Origin: Planctomycetota bacterium
Lineage (GTDB): Bacteria; Planctomycetota; GCA-002687715
NCBI GenBank assembly: GCA_013213915.1
Contig: JABSRK010000056.1
Coordinates: 1 to 14,806, forward strand
Length of the DNA stretch: 14,806 nucleotides
Direction: 5' to 3'
Numbering within the stretch: the stretch's first letter is position 1; the number at the start of each line of letters is the position of its first letter. The notes under the pieces were generated by a model. It searched no databases and was not told the origin of the DNA. It saw only the letters and a list, made by a program, of their open reading frames with translations. Positions 1-6,239 of this stretch are shown here, piece by piece. The translations under genes were made by a program, and so were the position numbers.

Positions 1-232
1 GTCCGAGAACCCCGGACTCCCGAAGTTTCTCGGCACCCGACACCGCGCCGCCGTTGGTGCGACCGAAGAGAACGACGCCATAGCTGTCGTCGTGTCGGAA
101 GAGACGAAGAAGATCTCCGTTGCCATTCGTGGGGAACTCGAACGCGACATCACCACGGAGCGGCTGTACCAGGTGCTTGCGTCCGATGATCAAGCCGCGG
201 AGGAGCCTGCGGCGGACGGGATTGGTGCATGA
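1..232 (+). CDS. cdaA: Diadenylate cyclase CdaA, C-terminal end (partial)
   Basis: This is the 3' end of a gene that begins before the window; reading from base 2 gives 76 residues and a TGA stop. CdaA (DacA) condenses two ATP into cyclic di-AMP at the inner face of the cytoplasmic membrane. The fragment contains the DisA_N-family signature LGTRHRAAVGATEENDA, in which the GTRHRAA segment is the conserved nucleotide-binding motif, followed by the strand AVVVSEETKKISVA and a final helix TTERLYQVL. These match the end of the cyclase domain. The N-terminal membrane helices and the DGA motif must lie upstream and cannot be checked. About 15 acidic/alanine-rich residues follow the domain. The stop overlaps the next start in an ATGA, so the following cdaR-like gene is probably translationally coupled. 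The identification is firm even though only the end is visible. Confidence 0.9.
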   Translation, partial: SENPGLPKFLGTRHRAAVGATEENDAIAVVVSEETKKISVAIRGELERDITTERLYQVLASDDQAAEEPAADGIGA

Positions 233-1398
233 GCGTGACCACCAACACACCCGTAGAGCGCCATCCGGTTCCTGGCTGGTTGTCGGGTGTCGTGACGTCC
301 CATCCGGTCGCCAAGGTGTTTTCACTGACCTTCGCCGTTCTGCTCGTGTTCCTGATCGATCGCGAGTTGATGGTGAGCCTGTACGACGATCCCGTGGCCG
401 TCGTGGCCAACGCTTCGGCCGGGGAACGCAACCGGGTCTGGGTGGACACCGATCTGCCCTACGTCGTGTTGATCGAGCCGGGCGCGCCGCTGAAAACCTC
501 GCTTGTGATCCGTGGCCGGGCGAAGGAACACGGGGAGTTGTCCCGCCGGTGGCCCTTCCGGGCCAAGCTCCCCAAGGACCGCCTCGATACCGTTTTCCGG
601 CCTCCTCACGAGAACGAAGTGCAGCAGGTCGCGCTGGAGCCCGGCGACTTTGACATTCGCGGATTCGACGCGTCGCGCATCACGCTGGAGCCCCTGAGGG
701 TCCCCGTCGCGCGCCAAGAGAAGAAGAAGGTCCTGCTAACGACGAAGTCACCCGGCCCGGACACGGTCACGTTCGATCCGTCGGCTGTCCTGGTTGTCGG
801 CCCGGCCCCGTATCTGGAGGGTGGGGAAATCGACGGTGAGACCATCCCCGGCCTCACCCGGATCGAACTGGACGTTACGGACGACATGCCCCCTGAACAG
901 TTGCGGGATGCGATTGACCGGTGGCTGAAGGCGCGACAAGGGGGTGCGTTCCTCGGGCTTGCCCCCGAAGAGAGACCCACAGTGAAGATCGAGCGGCGCC
1001 AGGTGAGGTACGCCGAGGTCGGTCTCACGGTGAGGGTCGTCTGGATCAGCGACGGACGCTTCGAGTACGCCCTGAATCCCCAGAGCCTGAACGTGGGGAC
1101 CACCACTCGGCAGTTTCTGATCCCCGAGAATCTCGCCGCCAACCTGCCCCGGACCCAGCTCGAAGGCCAGCTTCAGGTCTACGCGAACGTTACGCGCCGT
1201 CCCACGGCGAAGGCCATCGAGGACCAGAAGGCGCGTGCGCCCGCCGACAAGCCGGACGAGTGGTGGGTTGCGGACAACGCCCAACTCGAGTTCGGGCCGG
1301 AAGCGACTAACCTGCTCGAGAAGCACCAGTTGACGCTCAAGCCGGATCAACCGCTCGTGGAGTTTCACGTTCGCGTGCGCCCGCCGACGAAGAAGTAG
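229..1398 (+). CDS. cdaR: CdaR-like (YbbR-domain) membrane-anchored regulator of CdaA
   Basis: This encodes a 389-residue protein whose start overlaps the cdaA stop by 4 nt. In Bacillus-type systems CdaR binds the cyclase CdaA and modulates c-di-AMP synthesis from the extracytoplasmic side. The sequence shows one hydrophobic segment at about residues 26-44 (PVAKVFSLTFAVLLVFLI), preceded by a short cytoplasmic N-terminus and followed by a long exported region. That is the YbbR layout, and the membrane segment resembles the family's characteristic first helix. The exported part is strand-rich and could hold two to three divergent YbbR repeats, but they are not obvious by eye. The call therefore rests on topology plus the cdaA-cdaR-glmM gene order rather than on strong motifs. 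The C-terminus is lysine/proline-rich (RPPTKK). No strong ribosome binding site precedes the start, which fits translational coupling. Confidence 0.75.
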   Translation: MSVTTNTPVERHPVPGWLSGVVTSHPVAKVFSLTFAVLLVFLIDRELMVSLYDDPVAVVANASAGERNRVWVDTDLPYVVLIEPGAPLKTSLVIRGRAKEHGELSRRWPFRAKLPKDRLDTVFRPPHENEVQQVALEPGDFDIRGFDASRITLEPLRVPVARQEKKKVLLTTKSPGPDTVTFDPSAVLVVGPAPYLEGGEIDGETIPGLTRIELDVTDDMPPEQLRDAIDRWLKARQGGAFLGLAPEERPTVKIERRQVRYAEVGLTVRVVWISDGRFEYALNPQSLNVGTTTRQFLIPENLAANLPRTQLEGQLQVYANVTRRPTAKAIEDQKARAPADKPDEWWVADNAQLEFGPEATNLLEKHQLTLKPDQPLVEFHVRVRPPTKK

Positions 1399-1402
1399 AG
1401 GA
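1397..1402 (+). promoter_or_regulatory. Ribosome binding site fixing the TTG start of glmM
   Basis: AGAGGA lies 8 nt before the TTG at 1411 and overlaps the cdaR stop codon. It supports initiation at this TTG, as does the conserved GlmM N-terminus (MSRQYFGTDGIR) that follows directly. Confidence 0.6.
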
Positions 1403-1410
1403 TCGCTGCG

Positions 1411-2763
1411 TTGAGCCGCCAGTACTTCGGCACCGACGGGATTCGTGATGTCGCCGGCCAGGGTCTCCTGTCGCCGGATCTGGTGACGTCGTACGGCCGC
1501 GCGATCGGCGCATGGCTCAGCGAACAGAAGTCGGGCGCCCGCGTGCTCGTCGGTCGCGATACCCGCGCATCCGGTCCGGCGCTGATCGAACAGTTCGGAG
1601 CCGGTGTGCTTGCCGCCGGCCACCATCTCGTCGATGGCGGCGTGCTCTCGACTCCGGCAGTGCAGACGCTCTGTCGCGAGGAGAAGTTCGACCTCGCGAT
1701 CGTGATCTCGGCGTCCCACAACCCGGCCGCGGACAACGGCCTGAAGTTCTTCGGCGCCGACGGACGCAAGCTTGCGGACGCGTCAGAGGAGGCCATCGAG
1801 CACGGGATCGCGCAGGCCGTAGAAGGCACGCTTCCTGTTCCAGGCATTCCCTCTGGAGTTCTGAGTTCTGATCTCGACGCGGGTGCTCGCTACCTGGAGT
1901 TCATCGATCGCTGCTTCCCCGAACTGAGCCTCGACGGCGTCACCCTGGTGGTGGATTGTGCGCATGGGGCGGGGAGCGCCCTCGCGCCCGCAGCGCTGAC
2001 CCGTCTCGGCGCCACGCTGCACGTGCGTGGCAATACGCCGGACGGGCTCAACATCAACGATGGTGCAGGTGTGTTCTACGTCGCTGAGCTGGGCGCGCTC
2101 GTCAAGGAGCACGGCGCGTCCCTCGGCATGGCCCTCGATGGCGACGCTGACCGCGTGCTGTTAGTCGATGAGACCGGCGACGTCCGGGACGGCGACCACA
2201 TGCTCGGCGTGCTCGCCACCGATCTGAAAGAACGCGGCGCGCTCCCGGGGGACCGCCTCGTCACCACGGTCATGGCGAACCTGGGGCTGAAGGTCCATCT
2301 CGCGAACCACGGGATCGCGTGCGAGATGGTGCCCGTCGGCGACCGGTACGTGGCCTCCGGGATGGCCGACTGTGGCGCAACCCTCGGTGGCGAGCAGTCC
2401 GGGCATGTGATCTTTCAGGACGGGCCACGCTGGTTCGGGGACGGGCTCTACACGGCGCTCCGCATCCTGGAAGTCATGCAGCGTACACGCCGGCCGCTCT
2501 CCGAACTCGTATTCGGGATCGAGAAGTTTCCGCAGCTGTTGGTGAATGTTCCCGTACGCACGAGGACACCGGTGGACGAAGTCCCGGCCCTGGTCGCGGC
2601 CAGACAGGTGGCCGAGGCGGATCTCGGCGACGAGGGCCGCGTCGTACTGCGTTACTCGGGGACCGAGCCTCTGTTGCGGGTCATGGTCGAAGGTCGCGAC
2701 CTCGACCGCGTTCGCGGCCACGTGGACGCGATGGTGGAGGTCGCGAAGCGCGAGCTCGGATGA
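1411..2763 (+). CDS. glmM: Phosphoglucosamine mutase GlmM
   Basis: This encodes 450 residues, the normal length for GlmM, which interconverts glucosamine-6-phosphate and glucosamine-1-phosphate in the cytoplasm on the way to UDP-GlcNAc for peptidoglycan and lipopolysaccharide. The four expected signatures are all present. FGTDGIRD is near the N-terminus. The phosphoserine loop ISASHNP has its catalytic serine at about residue 102. The magnesium-binding loop DGDADR is at 243-248. The sugar loop GEQSGH is at 327-332, with the C-terminal phosphate-binding RYSGTEP at 414-420. The start is TTG, chosen because the family's N-terminal motif begins at once and a ribosome binding site is correctly spaced. 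The gene follows cdaR by 12 nt. In other bacteria GlmM interacts with CdaA and lowers c-di-AMP production, so the linkage is functionally meaningful. The stop overlaps the tsaB start as ATGA. Confidence 0.96.
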   Translation: MSRQYFGTDGIRDVAGQGLLSPDLVTSYGRAIGAWLSEQKSGARVLVGRDTRASGPALIEQFGAGVLAAGHHLVDGGVLSTPAVQTLCREEKFDLAIVISASHNPAADNGLKFFGADGRKLADASEEAIEHGIAQAVEGTLPVPGIPSGVLSSDLDAGARYLEFIDRCFPELSLDGVTLVVDCAHGAGSALAPAALTRLGATLHVRGNTPDGLNINDGAGVFYVAELGALVKEHGASLGMALDGDADRVLLVDETGDVRDGDHMLGVLATDLKERGALPGDRLVTTVMANLGLKVHLANHGIACEMVPVGDRYVASGMADCGATLGGEQSGHVIFQDGPRWFGDGLYTALRILEVMQRTRRPLSELVFGIEKFPQLLVNVPVRTRTPVDEVPALVAARQVAEADLGDEGRVVLRYSGTEPLLRVMVEGRDLDRVRGHVDAMVEVAKRELG

Positions 2764-3371
2764 TCGTCCTGGCGTTGGACACTTCCGGTGACATTGGCTC
2801 GGTCGTCGTTCGCCGCGACGGCGTCGACCACGAGGAGTTGATGCCCGAGCGCCGGAGGCAGGGCACTTCACTCGGCCCCGCCAGCGGGCGGGCCCTGGCG
2901 GCTGCGGACGCGCAGGCCTCCGACATCCAGGCCGTCGCTGTCGGCATCGGACCGGGTTCCTACACGGGCGTTCGCGTCGGCGTGACATTCGCCAAGACGC
3001 TGGCGTTCACCCTCGATGTCCCGCTTGTCGGCCTCTCCGGCCTGATGGCGCTCGCCGACGATGCCAGAGACCAGGGGCCGCGCGTTGCCGTCATGGCCCC
3101 GGGGCACCGCTCACGGGTCTACGGCGCCGTGTACAGGACCGATAGCTTGATCCCCGAACTGGAACGACCGATCGACCTCTGGGATCGGGACGCGCTCTTG
3201 GCCGGACTCGGGGACATCACCGTGGTGGGCGGGCCCGAGTCGTCGCCGCGGGTCCATGCGGCGACGCTGGCGCGCCTCGCTGAAGCGTGGCTGGACGACG
3301 GGCGATCGGCCTCCGACCCGCGCGCGCTCGAGCCGCTGTACCTGCAGCCATCGGCTCCCGAGCGTAAGTAG
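2760..3371 (+). CDS. tsaB: tRNA t6A37 threonylcarbamoyltransferase subunit TsaB
   Basis: This encodes a 203-residue protein, somewhat shorter than the usual 220-235. TsaB is the catalytically inactive ASKHA-fold partner of TsaD that, with TsaE, transfers threonylcarbamoyl to A37 of ANN-decoding tRNAs. The sequence begins MIVLALDTSGDIGSVVV, the typical phosphate-1-like strand. It has the TsaB hallmark GIGPGSYTGVRVG at about residues 62-74, and it ends with the family-typical LEPLYLQPSAP. The motif usually written HSxxL near residue 35 is replaced by QGTSLGP, a small divergence. The start is the ATG that overlaps the glmM stop by 4 nt; longer upstream extensions in this frame would run inside glmM and are rejected. 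It is the last gene of the cdaA-cdaR-glmM-tsaB unit and faces a convergent gene. Confidence 0.92.
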   Translation: MIVLALDTSGDIGSVVVRRDGVDHEELMPERRRQGTSLGPASGRALAAADAQASDIQAVAVGIGPGSYTGVRVGVTFAKTLAFTLDVPLVGLSGLMALADDARDQGPRVAVMAPGHRSRVYGAVYRTDSLIPELERPIDLWDRDALLAGLGDITVVGGPESSPRVHAATLARLAEAWLDDGRSASDPRALEPLYLQPSAPERK

Positions 3372-3398
3372 CGGGTAGCGCCGCGGCGCGCTCGCCCG
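3372..3398. terminator. GC-rich hairpin between convergent genes, possible bidirectional terminator
   Basis: The 37-nt gap between the tsaB stop and the convergent clpX-like stop holds an imperfect hairpin. CGGG (3372-3375) pairs with CCCG (3395-3398) and AGCGC (3377-3381) pairs with GCGCT (3388-3392), with a small asymmetric internal loop and a 6-nt apical loop. No T-tract follows on either strand, so a classical intrinsic terminator is not proven. Its position between convergent genes is the main argument. Confidence 0.35.
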
Positions 3399-3408
3399 GA
3401 TTCATCGA

Positions 3409-4914
3409 CTAGGGCAGCTCGGGGTCGTCCGACTCGTCGTCCCGCCGTCGCGCACCCGCCTCCTGCCTCTTCAGGCGGTAGTAGTCGAGATAGTGGAGGT
3501 TGGCCATCATGTTGGCGGTGCCGCTGTAGGTGCAAGCGACGAAAAATTCTTCGAGCGTCGCCTCGCGTCGCAGGAGTTCTTCGACGACCCGAAGGAGCTC
3601 GCGGCGGCGGTCCTTGTACCGTAGCTCGAGCCGCTTCCACCACAGCGCGGCTCTCGGGGCGAGGTCCTTGAAGCCCAGCTGGTGTTTCACATCCTCGAGG
3701 ACGTGCGAGACCTGATCGTCCGACCAGTCCGATGCATCGGTGATGGGGTTACACGCGTTGTTTCTGCGGACGCCGTCGTCCGCGACGGCCGTCGTCCGGA
3801 ACGCTTGATGGCGCAGCGCCTGCGACGATACGGTGATGCGGGGGCGTCCGCTGCCTCGCGAGAGCCGCGGGGCCTTGAGACCCCGGATGGTCTTCGATCC
3901 GATGACCACTTCGCGGATTCTGTCCCGTTGCATTTCGGGGAGATGGAATCGCAGGTCGGCGAGGTGACGCAGGAGGACGCGAGAGAGGCCGCGTGCTCCT
4001 GTGCCCAGCGCCAGCGCCTCTTCGACGACCATCTTGAGAGCGGGTCCTGTGAAGCGTAAGCGGATGCCGTGCAGGTCGAACAGCGCAGCTTGCTGACGCA
4101 GCGGTGAGATCTCCGAATCGACCAGGATCGACTCCAGGTTGGTCGCGTCGAGTTGCTGGACGTGGGTGACCGTTGCGAACCGTCCGATGAACTCTGGGAT
4201 GAACCCGAAACGGATGAGGTCTTCGGTTTCGACAGACCTGAGCAGCACGTCGTTGCCGAAGTCCTCGGGCGCGACCGCGTCGGCGCCGAATCCGAGCCGC
4301 GAGCCGCCCTGCCTACGCAGTCGCTCGGCCACGATCGCGGGGAGCCCGTTGAACGCGCCCGTTCCGATGAAGAGCAGCTCTGAGGTGTCCATGTCGACCT
4401 CCTGCCCGTCCATCTTCATGGTGATGCGCGTGCCCTCGATGAGCGACAGCAACCCATGTTGGACACCCTCGCCCGAAACGTCGCGGCCACGGGTCTCACG
4501 CCGGGCGATCTTGTCGATCTCATCGACGAACACGATGCCCCGCCGGGCGCGGTCGATGTCTCCGTCGGCGCGGCTGATCAGGCTCGCGATCAGGCTCTCC
4601 ACGCCGTCACCGACGTATCCCGTCTCGGAGAACCGGGTCGCGACTCCGAACGACACCGGGATGTCGAGCAGCTTGGCGAGCATGCGGACCATCAGAGTTT
4701 TGCCACAACCCGTTGGTCCCATGACGAGGACGTTCTCACGCGTCAGACCGAGCGTCGATTCCGGGTCGAGTTCGAGCGCGGCGCGGCCGAGGTAGTGGCC
4801 GTAGACGGCGGTCGCGAGGTCGCGCTTGGCGGCGGTCTGTCCGATGACGAATCGGTCCAACCATGCGGCCAACTCCGTAGGCGTTGGCAGAATTGCGGCG
4901 GTGCTGTTCTTCAT
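3409..4914 (-). CDS. ClpX-family AAA+ unfoldase without zinc-binding domain, with a long C-terminal extension
   Basis: This encodes 501 residues on the minus strand. ClpX unfolds protein substrates with ATP and feeds them to the ClpP peptidase. The AAA+ core is clearly ClpX-type: LPTPTELAAWLDRFVIGQ at 10-27, Walker A GPTGCGKT at 66-73, pore loop GYVG at 99-102, Walker B IVFVDEID at 127-134, DVSGEGVQHGLL at 145-156, arginine-finger motif FIPEFIGR at 238-245 and sensor-2 TGARGL at 305-310. It differs from canonical ClpX in three ways. The N-terminal four-cysteine zinc domain is absent. The segment that carries the RKH pore loop is shortened to MKMDGQEVDMDT. About 145 residues after the core (from ~355) match nothing I recognise; they are charged and helical and include WWKRLELRYKDRRRELL. 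The ClpP-docking IGF tripeptide appears as LGF in SRLGFGADAV at 205-214, so ClpP docking may be kept. No clpP is nearby. It could be a specialised paralogue of a housekeeping ClpX elsewhere. Confidence 0.88.
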   Translation of the reverse strand: MKNSTAAILPTPTELAAWLDRFVIGQTAAKRDLATAVYGHYLGRAALELDPESTLGLTRENVLVMGPTGCGKTLMVRMLAKLLDIPVSFGVATRFSETGYVGDGVESLIASLISRADGDIDRARRGIVFVDEIDKIARRETRGRDVSGEGVQHGLLSLIEGTRITMKMDGQEVDMDTSELLFIGTGAFNGLPAIVAERLRRQGGSRLGFGADAVAPEDFGNDVLLRSVETEDLIRFGFIPEFIGRFATVTHVQQLDATNLESILVDSEISPLRQQAALFDLHGIRLRFTGPALKMVVEEALALGTGARGLSRVLLRHLADLRFHLPEMQRDRIREVVIGSKTIRGLKAPRLSRGSGRPRITVSSQALRHQAFRTTAVADDGVRRNNACNPITDASDWSDDQVSHVLEDVKHQLGFKDLAPRAALWWKRLELRYKDRRRELLRVVEELLRREATLEEFFVACTYSGTANMMANLHYLDYYRLKRQEAGARRRDDESDDPELP

Positions 4915-5075
4915 GGGTCGCGCTCCCCCTTTCCTGGGCGTTGTCCCTGTGTGCGACCCCCGGCGTCAGCCTTCGTCTCTCTCCTGTCCTGGAACGGCGC
5001 TGAATGCCCGTTGTTTGGTGGGGGCGAGTGGATGCGGACGGGCGGCGCGGCGCGGGGCAGTGTTAGACTCCGTCC
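4915..5075. promoter_or_regulatory. Divergent intergenic region with promoters for the clpX-like gene and alr
   Basis: These 161 bp separate two divergent starts, so at least two promoters must lie here. No convincing paired -35/-10 boxes were found for either direction. On the minus strand, GGGGGAG (complement of 4923-4929) sits 8 nt before the clpX-like ATG and is a good ribosome binding site. On the plus side no Shine-Dalgarno motif stands before alr. Confidence 0.5.
5064..5069 (+). promoter_or_regulatory. Possible -10 element immediately upstream of alr
   Basis: TAGACT fits the relaxed -10 pattern TAnnnT and lies 6 nt before the alr ATG. A transcript started about 7 nt downstream would begin at or next to the ATG, giving a leaderless mRNA, which would explain the missing ribosome binding site. 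The matching -35 position reads GGCGGC and shows no consensus, so this is tentative. Confidence 0.25.
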
Positions 5076-6239
5076 ATGCGAGGGCTTAGGGGAGATGGCC
5101 CGTACGAGAGCTGTTCGCGAAATTGGGCGGAGATCGATCTGTCCGCGTTCGCATCGAACGTACGGACGCTGCGCGAGCGGGCTCCGGGGGGACGCCTGAT
5201 GGCCGTCCTGAAGGCCGATGCTTACGGTCATGGGGCGAGCATCCTGGCGCCCGTCGCCCAGGAGGCGGGCGTGGTCTCGCTCGGCGTCGGCGACTCGACG
5301 GAAGCACTGGAATTACGCCGCGCCGGCGTCCGAACCCCGATCCTGGTGCTGGGAGCGCTGGTGCCCTCCGAGATCCCCTTCGTGGTCGCATCGGGGATCA
5401 CCCCGGTCATCCACTCCACGGGGCGCCTCGCTGAACTCGAGGAAGAGGCACGGCGTCAGGGGAGGGTCCTGTCCGTACATCTCAAGGTGGATACGGGCAT
5501 GGCGAGACTGGGTATGGGAGCCGGGAAAGTGCCGGGCGCTGCACGCGTCATCGCGCGATCTCCCTGGCTGCGGCTGGAAGGCCTGATGAGCCACCTGGCA
5601 GGCTCGGGACCGGAGGGTCGCACCCACAACCGTGAGCAAGTGAGGTGTTTCACCCGTCTCCTCGAGGACCTGTCCCGAGACGGACTCCGTCCGCCCCAGG
5701 TCCACCTCCGGAACTCGGCCGGGCTCCTCGATGGACAACTCCGGGTCCCTGGAGAGACGCTGGCGCGAGCCGGCGCCGCTCTCTACGGCTTCATGCCGGA
5801 CGGGCCCCCGACCCCGGAACTCCGGCCCGTGCTGTCGGTGAAGACCCAGATCGTGTTCCTGAAGGACGTGGAGCCGGAGAGCCGGGTCGGCTACGGTGGT
5901 GCCTTCGCCGCCGCCCGGCCCACGCGGCTTGCGGTGGTGCCACTTGGTTACGATGACGGGGTTCCCCCCGGGCTCGCGCGTGCGGGCGAAGTGCTCGTTC
6001 GCGGTCGGCGCGCGCGTGTCGCTGGAGCCGTTTCGATGGATTACACGACCATCGACATCACGGATATTCCCGGCGCCGAGGTCGGCGACGAGGTGACGTT
6101 CATCGGCGCTCAGGACCGCGATCGGATCACGGTCTTCGACGTGGCGCGCCTGGCCGGCATCCCGCCCTACGCGGTCGTCTGTGGCCTCGGACGAAGAGTT
6201 GTCCGGGTGCCGGCTGGCGAGAAAGTCGCCGCCGGATGA
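5076..6239 (+). CDS. alr: Alanine racemase (PLP-dependent)
   Basis: This encodes 387 residues, the normal length for the family. The enzyme makes D-alanine for the peptidoglycan stem peptide using pyridoxal phosphate. The PLP lysine is K46 in AVLKADAYGHG, the family signature. KVDTGMARLG at 137-146, MSHLAGS at 171-177 and LRNSAGLL at 211-218 line the barrel active site. The second catalytic residue is the tyrosine of VGYGG (about Y273). VPLGYDDG at 288-295 replaces the more common VPxGYADG, and MDYTTID at 321-327 replaces MDQ/MDM-type versions; both look like tolerable variation. The start is forced: an in-frame TAG stands at 5064-5066 and no other start codon occurs before the conserved NWAEIDLSAF. 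There is no Shine-Dalgarno motif. The stop overlaps the next gene as ATGA, so alr and the AsmA-like gene form an operon. Confidence 0.96.
   Translation: MRGLRGDGPYESCSRNWAEIDLSAFASNVRTLRERAPGGRLMAVLKADAYGHGASILAPVAQEAGVVSLGVGDSTEALELRRAGVRTPILVLGALVPSEIPFVVASGITPVIHSTGRLAELEEEARRQGRVLSVHLKVDTGMARLGMGAGKVPGAARVIARSPWLRLEGLMSHLAGSGPEGRTHNREQVRCFTRLLEDLSRDGLRPPQVHLRNSAGLLDGQLRVPGETLARAGAALYGFMPDGPPTPELRPVLSVKTQIVFLKDVEPESRVGYGGAFAAARPTRLAVVPLGYDDGVPPGLARAGEVLVRGRRARVAGAVSMDYTTIDITDIPGAEVGDEVTFIGAQDRDRITVFDVARLAGIPPYAVVCGLGRRVVRVPAGEKVAAG

Noticed and set aside
748..1719. A 323-residue minus-strand open frame
   Set aside because: It spans the cdaR-glmM junction in antisense. glmM is certain on the plus strand and the minus translation shows no motif.
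2319..2759. An upstream extension of the tsaB reading frame
   Set aside because: The extension lies inside glmM in another frame and encodes a low-complexity arginine-rich sequence. The TsaB N-terminus begins exactly at the ATG at 2760.
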